Of a stretch of 64,000 nt of DNA, positions 34,340 through 46,599 are shown one piece after another. Origin of the DNA: Saussurea involucrata. Its lineage: Eukaryota; Streptophyta; Magnoliopsida; Asterales; Asteraceae. The first letter of the stretch is position 1. Each line of letters starts with the position of its first letter. The notes beneath the pieces were generated by a model that was given only the letters and a program-made list of their open reading frames with translations, was not told the origin of the DNA and searched no databases. The stretch is from NCBI GenBank assembly GCA_033807775.1, contig CM066320.1, forward strand, positions 182,081,784-182,145,783, given 5' to 3'. The translations under genes were made by a program, and so were the position numbers.

Positions 34340-34805
34340 ACAAGATAGAGGGGTAGTTTCGTAAAATATGCGGGACGAGTTCATATATGAATCTGTGTGA
34401 TTCACATATGAACTATACGTTCATATATGAACTATACGTTCATATATGAACCTTTGTAATTGACATATGAACTCTTTTTAACTAATTAATATATGAACCT
34501 CTGTGATTCATATATGAATCAGTTAATTAGTTCATATGAGAATTAGTTAAAAAGAGTATATATATGAATCACAAAGGTTCATATATGAATCAGTTAATTG
34601 GTTCAACTGATTCATATATGAACCTACAGTTAATTAGTTTCGTATATGAAACACAAAGGTTCATATATGAATTAGTTAAAAAGAGTTCATATGTGAATTA
34701 CATGGATTCACATACGAACAGATAGTTCATATGTGAATCACACAGATTCATATATGAACTCGTCTCGTGTATTTGTAAAAGTTACGAAACTGCCCTTCTA
34801 TTTTT
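34340..34805. mobile_element. Foldback element built of GTTCATATATGAAC palindromes
   Basis: The outer arms are inverted repeats: AGGGGTAGTTTCGTAA...GACGAGTTCATATATGAA on the left, and its complement ending CGAAACTGCCCTTCT on the right. Inside, more than a dozen TTCATATATGAA-type palindromes alternate with AACTAATTAA and CACAAAGG spacers. Single strands would fold into nested hairpins. It is non-coding. Confidence 0.8.
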
Positions 34806-35135
34806 GGAACAACCGCAACTTTTGACTAGTCAAAACCGCAACTTTTGACCAATTAAAGTCGATCTTGACCGAATAAATGGCTAAGATTACTTCTCAATTT
34901 CTCATACATTTAGCATTGCTCAAATGAATCTATATAAAAATGTTGAGAACCGTTATCTTGACCGTAATCAAATGAGAACCATAAAAATGTTGAGAACTGT
35001 GAAACCGATATCAACCATTTATTGATTTTAATCTACAAACATGAAAGACGATGACAATTTTAAAGTAATTTAGAAATTGATAGTTTATTATTGACTAAAT
35101 TTGAAACAGAAAGTGTATAATGGGGATTTTAAATA
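34806..35135. other. Unclassified AT-rich DNA
   Basis: No gene or element end is seen between the foldback element and the target duplication CATAT (35136-35140) of the outer Copia element. Confidence 0.4.
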
Positions 35136-35140
35136 CATAT

Positions 35141-35428
35141 TGTTATAAATTAACTAAGATTACCACTAGATTAGCAATAGATTAAGAGATTTATAGAGAA
35201 ATGATGAGAGAAACTTGAAGAGTATGAAATACTTATGCAAGTATATTGATGTGTATTTTTACATTTACATAAAGGGGGTATTTATACTACATAATTTACT
35301 ATTCATCTACATGGTTTAGATGGGTAATTATTAAGCAACTTAGATGTGGATTGGACATGAGAGTTGAAATTCTCATCAACAAGTTAAGCCCATACTCAAC
35401 ATAATATTATTACAATAATATTACAATA
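35141..35428 (-). repeat. 3' LTR of the outer Copia element (288 bp)
   Basis: Complete LTR; on the plus strand it starts TGTTATAAATTAAC and ends CAATA. A minus-strand TATAAATA at 35279-35286 is a good TATA box. On the minus strand the first two bases are TA rather than TG, probably a G-to-A change, since the polypurine tract abuts them. Confidence 0.88.
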
Positions 35429-35499
35429 CTCCCCCTTGGATGACAATTTCAAATCGAAGTTCAACTATGGAGTACTGCCTCGTTAAAAACCTTGCTATA

Positions 35500-36072
35500 G
35501 AAAACCCAGTGGGAAAAAACTTTAGCTAAGGGAAAAAGAGTGTAGCTGGTAGTTGACTCCCCTGATGTTGATATCCACGGATCATCACTTGTTATGCACA
35601 TGTCGCATACCGATATTGTAAACGTGTTTTCCTGAAAATTGCAGTAGGTAGCGCCTTTGTGAAAAGATCCGATGCGTTGTTGCTCGATTGAATGTATTTT
35701 ATTTCAATCTGATTATCTTTTATAAGATCTTGAGTATATGATAAGAACCTTGGAGGTATATGTTTTGTCCTGTTAGTTTGATATATCCTTCTTTCATTTG
35801 TGTGACACATGAGGCATTATCTTCATAGATTAAAGTTGGAATTTTCCCCATCTCTAGTCCGCACGAAGTAAAAAATGAGTGGTATCATTGACCTCAACCA
35901 AACACACTCTCTACTAGCTTCATGAAGTGCAATAACTTCGGCATGATTTGAAGACCTGGCAACAAGTGTTTGCTTCTGAGAGCGCCAGGAAATAGCAGTA
36001 CCTCCGTTCATGAACACATATCCAGTTTGAGATCTAGCTTTATGAGAGGATCGGACAAATAACCTGCATCTG
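35500..36072 (-). pseudogene. RNase H end of the outer Copia pol
   Basis: The minus strand encodes the C-terminal RNase H part of a Copia polyprotein: QTGYVFMNGGTAISW and RSSNHAEVIAL, then, after a stop and probable indel near 35820, RTKHIPPRFLSYTQDLI and ASDLFTKALP. These are the usual last blocks of Copia pol. The frame is interrupted by the Sirevirus at 36072/36073 and resumes on the far side at 49065. It is disabled by stops besides the insertion. Confidence 0.85.
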
Positions 36073-37017
36073 TGTTGATCCAAACCCTCAGTGATTTGAT
36101 AATGACCCTCTCTTAAACACTTAGTGAAAATTGTAAGTAAACAATATGTATCAGAGTTTCACTATCGCTGATAAGTACTAAGACTTTACAGTACCGCTGA
36201 TAGGAACTCTCACTCTTTAGATTAGATATTCAGCGAACATTGTTCATCATCATATATCTCTGAGCCTGTTCAGTCTATGAGATGATCGCTGATAAGTTAG
36301 TTGTTTACTTATGATCCCTGAAGACAAGTTTCACGTCAACCAAAGTTCTACGTTGAAGTCGAAGATCAAGCTCAAGAACCAGCGACAAGTCTACTCATGA
36401 ACTGATGCGGATATCAGCGAAGCAAGACCTGTCCATTCAACGTGAAGTATCAAGTAGAAGACTTCAGCAATCGCTGAACTTTATCATTCGCTGATAAAGA
36501 TCTGACTCAACGAAAGCTGATCATGAAGTCTCCCTGCATGTTACTATTGTCTTACCTCCCTTGCACGTCTCCGTACGAACTGTCAGAACAGACATCCCTT
36601 TTGTCTGTAATCGTACAACAACTCTGATTCTACACTGTGCACCATGCGGCTACTAAGGTTGTCTACAAAGGTCAATGACATGCAACCACTCAGCTGCTGC
36701 CACATGTAAAGCCATACTGCCATGCATTAAATGCATGCAGTATATAAGAAGAACCTTACTTCAGTTTTGAAGTGTGCTCGGACCATCTTCTTATTTCTCT
36801 CTTATTGTTAAGTTATTATTCATAATTTCTTTAACTCTTTCTAGTGCAAGAAACTTAGTGTTTCTCAAGACTTGTTAAGATTAGGTTTATCCTTAATCTT
36901 GTTCCGCAACAAGTTGTAAATTGTCTTGATTTATCAATAAACAATTTAGAAAAGTAAAAACGTGTGTTTGTATTCAACCCCCCTTCTATAAACTTGTATA
37001 GCCCTTCGGGACCAACA
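36073..37017 (+). repeat. 5' LTR of the Sirevirus (945 bp)
   Basis: Complete LTR with TG...CA ends. It contains many TCGCTGAT/ATCAGCGA words, also frequent in the interior of the element, which suggests regulatory or composition-driven repeats. Confidence 0.96.
36741..36748 (+). promoter_or_regulatory. LTR TATA box
   Basis: TATATAAG lies inside the 5' LTR, about 280 bp before its end, after ATGCATTAAATGCATGCAG, an inverted repeat. The same motif is at about 48783 in the 3' LTR. Position and sequence fit the promoter for the genomic RNA. Confidence 0.7.
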
Positions 37018-37019
37018 AG

Positions 37020-37031
37020 TGGTATCAGAGC
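37020..37031 (+). other. Primer binding site (initiator tRNA-Met)
   Basis: TGGTATCAGAGC two bases after the 5' LTR, complementary to the 3' end of initiator tRNA-Met. Confidence 0.95.
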
Positions 37032-37099
37032 TGATTTGTTTAATCTCATAAACAAGATCTGATCTATACTAAGATTTCTCTTCCTAGTTATTTCTTAAA

Positions 37100-39505
37100 A
37101 TGGCTACCAACACAAACACAAACTATATTGACAACGGTTCTCTTGCAAAACCCCCTAGATTCTCCAGAGATAATTTTAATCTATGGAAAAATAGGATGAT
37201 TCTCTTCTTAGAAGGTGTAGACCCTACTATGCCTTACTATCTTGAAAACGGCCCATATATTCCTGTAAGAATTGATGCTGCAGTTCCAGCCGCTGAGAAT
37301 GGACCTGCTATTCCAGAAAGGCCGATTCCTAAGGAAATTCATATGTGGACTGATGAAGATAAGAAGAAAGTGGCTATCGACACCAAAGCCAGATCCATAC
37401 TCTCCATGGCTCTTCCTGACGAAGTCTACCATTCCGTCATGAACCTGAAAACCTCAAAAGCTATGTGGGACACAATCTGTGTTCAGTATGAAGGTACTTC
37501 TGAAGTCCAGGACTCTCGAAAGATCAACCTGGTAAGACAGTATGAAAGCTTCATTTGTGGTAAGAATGAAACTCTCTCTGAAGTACACCAACGTTTTAAC
37601 TGCTTAATTATAGATTTAAAAACTGTTGGTAAGGAATATTCTAAGTTTGAAGTACTGACAAAGTTCTTAGAATGTTTACCTGAAAGCTGGGACAGTTATT
37701 CTATGTGTCTCAAGCTGTCAAAAGATCTAAAATCAATGACCCTTTCTACCTTATATGGCACGATGCTGAATCATGAGCAATCGAGTCATCTTAAGAAGAA
37801 TCTTGTAAAAGATTCCAGAAGCACCCCTGTTGCTTTAATCTCAGAGTCACCTTCCACTCAGCGATCGACTATCACTGTCACTGAGTTGGAAACTAACTCT
37901 GAATGATCATCAGACTCTGACGTTTCAGATAATGATGAAACTCTGGCATTCCTGGCTAATAAGTTCATGAGATTTGCTAGAAAGAGTAATTTCAAGAAGA
38001 ATAAACCTCTTGCTATTACTGACAAGCCAAGATCATCAACCCCTGTTGATAAGGCTACTGCTACTTGCTATAACTGTGAAAAGATAGGACATTTTGCTAG
38101 CGAGTGCAGGTCAAAGAAAGTCTCTAGACCCTCAGCTTTTCCCAAGAAAAACTTTATTCCCAGGAATAGAGATGAAAAATATAAAAAGCTGAAAGAAAGG
38201 TATGCAAAGCTGAAAACCTTTAAGAAGAAAGGCAAAGGCCTTATGGCTGACTATGATTGGGCTGCCTCTGACGAAGAAGAATCATCTGACTCTGAAGATG
38301 ATGATGAAGCCAATCTATGTCTCATGGCCAAACTTGAAGATGAGGAAGACAATTATGACATTCCCTCTACTTCAACCTCTGCAACTCAGGTATCACCTTC
38401 CTTCTTTACCAATATTGCAAATATTGATGAAGTTGATAGTCTTCGAAAGATCGATCTCTTGACTAGAAGTTTATATGAAGCCATGAATGGAAAAACTGTA
38501 GTTGAAAATCAAAGCCTTGATCTCGCTGAACAGCTTAAAAACTGTCACCTTCAAATAGAAAATCTTTCTAAACTTGAAGAAGATTTTAAAGATCAAGTTC
38601 ACCTAAATCAGCTAGTCAAAATCGAGCGCGAAGAAGCTATCGCTGCATTAAAAGCGGAAAAAGCTACTGTTGATGGATGGTATAATTCCTCAACAAAGAT
38701 CACTGAGATAATTAAGTCTCAGATTCCCCTGAGTGATAAACGTGGTCTTGGTTACAAAGCTGATACTCTAGAACAAACCACTGATCGTTCCATGCTCTTA
38801 TTTGGAACTTTCGTATCCTCAGTCGCTGATACTTCATCCTCTCAATGTTCCTCTTCTAAACCGCCTATCACTGAGGAAATCTCTACCTTAACTTCTAAAG
38901 GTAAAGAAAAAGTTATTTATTCAAAACCTACCTCAGTCTTTAAAAACAAAGGTAAAGGAATTGCTTTTAACCAAAATCCTCAGAAGGGTACCTCTGTACC
39001 AAAGCTGAACGCTTCTAAAGCTTCAGTGACTTATCCCTCTGATTCAAAGAATAAGATCTCTGGAATTATTCAGCGTGGATTTATTCAGCGATCTACTCCT
39101 AGAATAAAAGTGGAAATCATTGGTAAGAAATCCGAAGAACTAAATGTTCCTTCCATTTCAAAAGCCAATAGCTTACTTGGTGCTGGTCCTTCTAATTCAA
39201 AATCAAAAGCTCAGCATGCAAATGGTCCTAGAACTACTTTTGGTTATAGGAAATGTTATCATTGTGGACTTACAAATCATATTGCTAGTAAGTGCCCCAC
39301 AGCCACCCAAGCTGAAAAGATAGCTAAGGTGAAGATCATTGCCCCCAAGGCAAAGAAGACCACTGGGGTTAAGAAATTAACCAAAGTGAAGACTGACAAA
39401 GCTGAATCTTCAAATGCTGCGAAGACTGCTGAACCTTCCACCTCTTCTTCTACCCCTACTGACAAGTGTGTACACATGGTTAAGTGGGTACCCAAGAAAA
39501 ACTAA
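37100..39505 (+). pseudogene. Sirevirus gag, one in-frame TGA
   Basis: Structural protein of the retrotransposon particle. The start is ATG at 37100 and the frame runs 801 codons to TAA at 39503. It is broken by a single TGA at 37904-37906; the same frame continues on both sides. The N-terminus has the FSRDNFNLWK block of copia-type gag proteins, and a UBN2-like helical region spans about residues 105-240. Two CCHC zinc knuckles bind RNA: CYNCEKIGHFASEC near residue 323 and CYHCGLTNHIASKC near residue 720. Between them are an acidic stretch (EEESSDSEDDDE) and a coiled-coil-prone region (about 440-520). A gag this large with two distant knuckles fits Sireviruses. Confidence 0.93.
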
Positions 39506-39517
39506 TCTTCATTTGTA

Positions 39518-42500
39518 ATGCAGGTTAAGAAGGGTGTCTGGTATCTCGATAGCGGATGCTCTAGACACATGACTGGTATGAAGAACCTGCTCACTGAGTA
39601 CAAAGAAAAGAAGGGCCCCTCTGTAACTTTCGGTGGAAATGGAAAAGGACATACCCGAGAGTTTGGTGTACTATCTAATGGTACAACAACCTTCAGAAGA
39701 GTCGCATATGTTGAAGGGTTGAAGCATAATCTTCTAAGCATCAGTCAGCTTTGCGACAAGGATAACATAGTAATCTTTACTAAGGAATCCTGCTTTGTCG
39801 CTGACAAAAAGGAGAAAATAGCTCTCAGCGGTTATCGTTTGGAAAATGTTTATGTAATAAACATGGACTCAACAACCACTGAGAACTCCTGTTTCTTCTC
39901 AAAAGCCTCATCTGATGTCAACTGGCTATGGCATAAGAGGCTCTCTCATCTAAACTTCAAGACACTGAACACTCTTTCTTCAAAAGAGTTAGTCACGGGT
40001 CTACCTCAGCAGTCATACGCCAAAGAGTCCTTATGTTCAGCGTGTGAGAAAGGCAAGCAGACCAAAGCAAGCTTTAAGTCAAAGCAAGTTTCCTCAGTAT
40101 CATGTTCTCTACAACTTCTCCATATGGATTTGTTTGGCCCTGTTAACAAACAATCCATCGCTGGAAAGAAATATACGTTGGTCATAGTTGATGAATTCTC
40201 TCGCTATACATGGGTTATGTTTCTCCGTTCTAAGAGTGACACCCCTGAAGAACTCATCACCTTTGTTCGGAAGATGGAAACCCTGAACAACTTGACCGTT
40301 CGCTCAATAAGGAGTGATCATGGGACTGAATTCAAAAACAGTTCTCTTGATTCCTTCTTTGAGAGTAAGGGTATTTCTCACAACTTTTCTTCAGTGAGAA
40401 CACCGCAACAAAACGGAGTCGCTGAAAGAAGAAATAGAACTATTATTGAAGCTGCACGTTCAATGCTCAGCGATTCTCACCTGCCTACTCAGTTTTGGGC
40501 AGAAGCTGTCAACACTGCTTGTTTTACGCAAAACAGGTCGCTGATAGTCAAAAGATTTAATAAAACAGCCTATGAACTTTTTCATGGGAGAAAGCCTTCA
40601 ATTAGCTTTCTTCACATCTTTGGATGTCAGTGTTTCATACTGAACAACAGAGATGCCCTTGGAAAGTTTGATCCTAAGGTTGATGATGGAATCTTTCTTG
40701 GATATTCTTCAATCTCCAAAGCCTTCAGAGTCTTCAATCGAAGAAGACAAACTGTTGAAGAAACTATTCACGTCACTTTTGACGAATCCCGTTCAGCGAA
40801 TTCTCGACCTTCTGCTGATACTAAAGAACTGAATCAATGGATGTTTTCTCATCTTGGTGATTCAGAAGATATTCCCACTCCTCATACTCATACAGTTGAA
40901 GATGATAGTCCTACTATCATCCCAAACATGCAGAATAGTGAAGCTGAAACATCATGGGTCTCAGCAGTTCTTTTAAACACTATACCTGCTTCTGAACCAA
41001 ATGTCTCAGACATTCCATCTACTTCTCAGCAATCAGTGAATGTGATGACATCTACACCTACTCCTCTCTTGGTTGATATTCCAGAAGTTGCTGAAGCCTC
41101 ATCTTCAGCTCCTCCAGTTCAATTTGAGTCAGCGACTTATGCTCCTGCTCAGCGATGGACTGTAAATCACCCAATTGATCAAATTCTTAGTAATCCAAAC
41201 GCTGGTGTTCAGACTCGATGAAGTGCAGGTAATATTTGTTTATTTGTTAACTTTATTTCTCTGATTGAACCAAAGAAAATAGATGATTCCCTCAAAGATC
41301 CAAACTGGGTCAGCACCATGCAAGAAGAGCTGACTGAATTCGAAAGAAACAAAGTTTGGAAACTTGTTCGAAGACTAACTGAAAAAACAGTGATAGGCAC
41401 TAAATGGGTCTATCGAAACAAGTTGGACGAACATGGAACTGTAACCCGCAACAAGGCTCGACTTGTTGCTCAGGGATACAGACAAGAGGAAGGCATAGAT
41501 TACGACGAAACATTTGCTCCAGTAGCAAGACTAGAATCTATTCGTCTATTCTTAGCATACGATGTACACAAAGACTTCAAAGTATATCAGATGGATGTTA
41601 AGTCAGCGTTTCTAAATGGAAAGCTGAATGAAGAAGTCTATGTGGAACAACCTCCAGGATTCTCAGATCTTAAGCGTCCAGGTCATGTTTATAAACTGGA
41701 TAAGGCACTTTATGGCTTAAAGCAAGCTCCACGTGCATGGTATGACACTCTATCCTCTTATCTCCTAATTGAAAATTTTGAGTGAGGTAAAATCGACAAA
41801 ACTCTATTTTTCAGAATAGTGAAAGGTCATATCATTCTTGTTCAGATATATGTTGATGACATTATATTTGGTTCTACTAACCCTGACCTTTGTACTCGTT
41901 TCGCTGATAGAATGAAAGAAGAGTATAAAATGAGTATGATGGGTGAGCTAACATATTTCCTTGGTCTTCAGATAAAGCAAAATGAAAAAGGAACTTTCAT
42001 TAATCAGGGAAAGTATGTTAAAGATATGCTGAAGAAATTCGATTTAACTCAGAGTTCAACTATGAAAACCCCTATGGCACCACCGCTGACACTAGACAAG
42101 GATTCAAATGGAATACATGTTAATGTCACGCTGTACCGTGGGATGATCGGCTCTCTCTTGTATCTTACAGCTTGCCGACCCGATATTATGTACGCAACCT
42201 GTTTGTGTGCACGATATCAAGCTGAACCTAAGGAATCTCATATGATCGCTGTAAAGCGAATCTTTCGTTACCTTAAGGGTACTATGAACCTAGGTCTTTG
42301 GTATCCCAAAGACTCAGGATTTGATCTAATCGCCTATTCAGATAGTGATTTTGCAGGTTGCAAATTGGATAGGAAAAGCACCACAGGAGGCTGTCAGCTC
42401 CTGGGTGGAAAGCTAGTGAGTTGGACAAGTAAAAACCAAAACTCAGTGTCCACCTCAACTGCTGAAGCTGAGTATGTAGCCGCTGGAAGCTGTTGTTCTC

Positions 42501-42796
42501 AGGTCTTGTGGATGAGAAATCAACTACTAGACTATGACCTTCAACTCTCGAAAATTCCAATCTATTGCGACAGCACAAGTGCCATCGCTATAGCCAACAA
42601 TCCAGTGCTACACTCAAAGACAAAACACATCGAAATCAGGTATCATTTTATCAGAGATCATGTGATGAATGGTGATATAGAACTTCATTTTATCCCAACT
42701 GACTATCAGTTAGCTGATCTGTTCACCAAACCTCTTGATGAGACAAGATTCAACTTTCTCATCAGCGAGCTTGGAATGCTGAACTTTGAAGAGTAA
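39518..42796 (+). pseudogene. Sirevirus pol (protease, integrase, RT, RNase H), two in-frame TGA
   Basis: Polyprotein for replication and integration. It starts at ATG 39518, in the same frame as gag and only 12 bases after the gag stop, and ends at 42796. TGA codons at 41219-41221 and 41783-41785 interrupt it without any frameshift. In order: aspartic protease (WYLDSGCSRHMTG), GAG-pre-integrase (LWHKRLSHLNF), the integrase HHCC region (C.AC near CSACEKGKQ), and integrase core (HMDLFGP, IRSDHGTEF, PQQNGVAERRNRT). Reverse transcriptase follows (ARLVAQGY, QMDVKSAFLNG, IYVDDIIFGST), then RNase H (YSDSDFAGC, STAEAEYVA, ADLFTKPL). Apart from the stops, all expected blocks are present. The first TGA falls between integrase and reverse transcriptase, the second inside reverse transcriptase. 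Confidence 0.95.
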
Positions 42797-43388
42797 AATC
42801 TTCAGCGGTTCACATTTGATCAGCGATAGGATAAAATCAACTTGTATAACCCATTCTATCATTCTCTCTCTGAACATAATTGATTCGCTGATATTAAGGT
42901 ATGTTTTCTCTCTTACTCGCTGACGCTCGCATGTGAATGTAAGATTTCAAAACAAATTGCATCGCTGAATATCTCTTCCTTAACAGCGATACTTTGAAAT
43001 TTCTTAAACCAACACTGATATTTCTATTCAGTGCTTCATATTTTCAAAAGTGTCCCTGAGCTTTCAAAACCTCAGAGACATCCTAAAATATGAAAGGACA
43101 GTTGTGACGTCATCGCAACGGATAAGCCCTGGCACGTTCTTTTTCTTACACACTATTGCACGTTTCGTTTACCTTCCAATCAAATGCAAACATGTGTCCG
43201 TGTCATGATGAAAATCTTTTCTCGCTCAAGATTTTCTCTCTCTCTACTCTCTCTATATAAACCATTTTGGGTTTATATTTTTCTCTTTACGCAAAAAACT
43301 TCTCCTCCAAGCAAGAAAAAGATTTACTATTGCATTTTAAGCTCTCAAAATTTCCAGAAACTGTTCATCTTCTTCTTTGACGAACCAG
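42797..43388 (+). promoter_or_regulatory. Spacer with a putative promoter and leader exon for ORF3
   Basis: Between pol and ORF3, a CT-rich run leads to TATATAAA at 43254-43261, a good plant TATA box. About 130 bases later comes CCAG|GTTAAT (donor at 43389), which with an acceptor TTACAG at 43768-43773 would define a 385-bp leader intron ending three bases before the ATG of ORF3. This looks like an internal transcription unit separate from the LTR promoter. It is an inference from signals only. Confidence 0.5.
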
Positions 43389-45272
43389 GTTAATACTCTT
43401 ATTATTTACCTATATTACTTGTTTATGATCTTATTCTTTGCTTTTAACAGATCAAACAAAAGAACTTTTATAAAATGAAATCATTTTTTGTTCATGATTT
43501 TATGAATACAACCTTCATGGTTGTTCTTCAAGTTTATATCAAAACTCGTAAACTTGTTCTTCATATGTTTTTCCAGAATTCCTTCTTCAAATGAAAACTG
43601 GAAAACACATAATCTCTACGTTTTGTAACTCTTTCTCAAAACAAGAAAAACCCTAATCTTTCTCAAAGGGATTTTTGGCTGAATGAAATGGACAAATTCA
43701 AAAACATCTTATTGGAAAATATTTCCACATTAAGACTATTTGTTTTGTTGATCTTTGGTTGAGCTGATTACAGAAATGGCTGCTCCTTCTACTGGTATTC
43801 CAACTGCTGAGAACACTACTGCTGCTGAGGAACTTGAAATCACCAAGGCTCCTCAGGTCAAGTTCAAACTTGAGGATATCTCTTTTACAAAATCAAACAA
43901 CCTCCATGCGCTGTTCGATTTTCCTCCGAAGAAACAAGTCAAACATCTAGACGACGCTGTGAATTTTCTGCTCTCTACAGCCTTGACCATAACACTCCCT
44001 GCTCATCAGTTACTATTATCTCAATTCTGGTATACTGCCAGACACACTCAGCTACCATCATCCAAAGACCCTACCAAACTACTTGATGTCATCCTCTGTG
44101 ACACTGATTTTGGCACCATCAAAATCAACCCTGCTATCATTCGAAAAGCACTGAATCTCCCTGTTGCCACCAAAGATAAACCATTTGTTCCTTTTCCTGA
44201 TCCCAAGAGACATGCTGATAGAGAAACACTCATTGCATTCTTTGATGCAATGAAGTACGTTTGGGATCAAGGGAGAGATGAAAAAGCTGAGAAGAAACTG
44301 ACTGCAATCAAGAAGTCAAAGATGCCCAGCGAGATGAACTTCATCTACGCACACCTGATAAGCTGCATGACAGCGAAGAGTGGCTCCTCTGATCAAGCTG
44401 CTCAACCTCAGTAAGCCATGGGCTATGCATTGCTGAAGGGTCTCCAAGTTGACTGGGCCTCGATAATCTACGACGATCTTGCGCTCATAGTAGACTTTGC
44501 TGATAGACCATCATGGGTTCCATACCCAAGATTCCTCAGCGCCATCTTCCAAACCGGCCTTAAGGATAACTACCCAAAAGTAGGAGACCTGAAACTCTCT
44601 CAGGTTGGCCCTAAGGTGCTCGACTTCAAGCCCCTGCCAAACGAGGTACGTCTCTCTACTCTCTTATCTATTCTCAATCCTCCTTCTTCTACTTCTGCGG
44701 CTCATTCAGTGGAAATCCCCACCGCTGATACCCCAGCTGCAACCTCCACTCCTTCTAGAAAAAGGAAACAATCTACTACCCAACTTGGTTCCAAAAGAAT
44801 CAAGAAAACCAAGGAGCAACCCCCCAGCATTTACATGTTGAAGACTCCTCAGCTCATCTTGAAGAGCTGATGGAAAGTTCAGTGGTACGCTCTGCCACAG
44901 CTGAACAAGCCACCCCTTCCATCCCAGCTTCAGCGTCTCTAAACGCTGAAGTTATAAACATGGAAATGAACCCACCTCCTTCAGCCTCTCTACAGACTGA
45001 AGTGATTCTCAGCGGATCCAACGCTGAACCCCGCACCCAACCATCATTCTCATCCTCCATTCCTCTCACCTCTTCTTTGGTCACTCAATCTATTCCCCTA
45101 TTCTCCTAAACAACTGTCATCCGTAGCGACACTACTGCTGAACATTTTCAGAGGATGATAGGACACACCACAAGACCTGCATGTACTTCCAGTCGTCTAG
45201 GAAATATTGAAGACGACTACGAAAATTTTTCAGGACATCGAGGTTTCGACAACTTCGTCAACCCGCCTGCAG

Positions 45273-45356
45273 GTATACACAAAATCCCACACACTTATCT
45301 CTCTCAACCCCAAACTTCTGAGTTTTCCTCTGTTCATAAGTTTATAACTTTTTCAG
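45273..45356 (+). other. Possible intron in Sirevirus ORF3 (84 bp)
   Basis: GCAG|GTATACAC to TTTTTCAG|GTCC. The length is a multiple of three and contains no stop, so both spliced and unspliced forms keep the frame. Confidence 0.4.
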
Positions 45357-46440
45357 GTCCTAATTTGGGGGATATCAACACCTCCCTGACGGCCCTGGAA
45401 ACAAATATGGAGTCTTTCAACAACACTCTAACTGCCAACTCTTCAACGGTTACAAACGCTGGAGAGAACTTGAAGACTTTGACCACTGAGGTCGAAAAGA
45501 AAGCCTCCAAAGCTGATCTGGAGAAGGTGGATGGTAGCATTGCTAAATTTCTTACCACCCTCGCTGAAAACTCAACCGCCACAACCACTCTCTCAACAAA
45601 CTTCACCTCTCTGTCCAATGAAGTCACATCATTAACGACAGAGGTTGGTTCTCTTAAGAGTGAAGTTTCCACGATCAAGACTGAAGTCTCTGTGGTCAAA
45701 GAGATTGTTCAGAAAGTGCTCGATCGCCTGAACACCCCAACTTCTCATTTCACTCAGGCCGATCGAGATGATCTCAAAAAGATCAGTCCTACTATTACTG
45801 GCCTAGAAGATAGAGTAGCAACGATTGAAAACTGCATAAGAATTACTGGCCATCTTATTGCTGCTGCTGCTGCTGAAAAGTCCGTTACCTCCCCCAACCA
45901 TGATGTGGAAGAGGGGGAGAAGCCTAAAGAAGACCTTCCCCATAATGATGAGGGGGAGAAGAAAAATAAAGAAGACCTTCCCCATGCTGAGTGGGAGGGT
46001 ATTGAGACTGAAGCTGATGCTACTTCTTCAAAACCTCAGGGAGTTGAAAACCCTGAGGGATCCGAGAAACCTTCCTCTTTATCTGAGGGGGAGCAACTCG
46101 AAGAGCAGAACTTGAAGCTGCTGCTGATGTAACCTCACCCTACGCTGAAGAGGTTGAATCTGATGAAGACGAAGCTGAAGACGATGAAGATGTCGACATC
46201 TCTGATGATGAACCATCTTCTTCTCCAAAGAATGATGATGATGACGATGATGATGATGATGACTCCTTTATCGTCAAGCCTGTTCAGAAGACTACAGCTC
46301 TCAAAAGGATTTCGATAAACGAACCTTTAGGGGAGCGGACCAAGACAAAACCTGCAGCGTCTGAAGCTGACAAAGGCAAAAACAAAGGCCTTGCTGCAGA
46401 AGACAATTTGATGATCTTGCTTCAAAAGCCAGTTTGTCAG

Positions 46441-46599
46441 GTACACTACCTCCTATTCCCTTACACTGCATCCCTCTTCTATCCCTTCTCAATCTCAATC
46501 CTTCAATCCATAAAACCTCTATACACTTAACCACATTCTTTTCTCTATCTCTTTCTTCCCCAACTCTGCTTACTTAAACGATCGCTGTGTTTCAACTAG
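46441..46599 (+). other. Predicted intron in Sirevirus ORF3 (159 bp)
   Basis: TCAG|GTACAC to TTCAACTAG|TCC. The upstream frame is open from 46114 to 46440 and the downstream frame from 46600 to 46764. Unspliced reading meets a stop inside the segment. Removal joins the two frames in the same phase, which is good evidence for a real intron. Confidence 0.65.

Noticed and set aside
43755..43775. Upstream extension of ORF3 to 43755
   Set aside because: It would need a TTG start and runs across the predicted splice acceptor; ATG 43776 is the better start.
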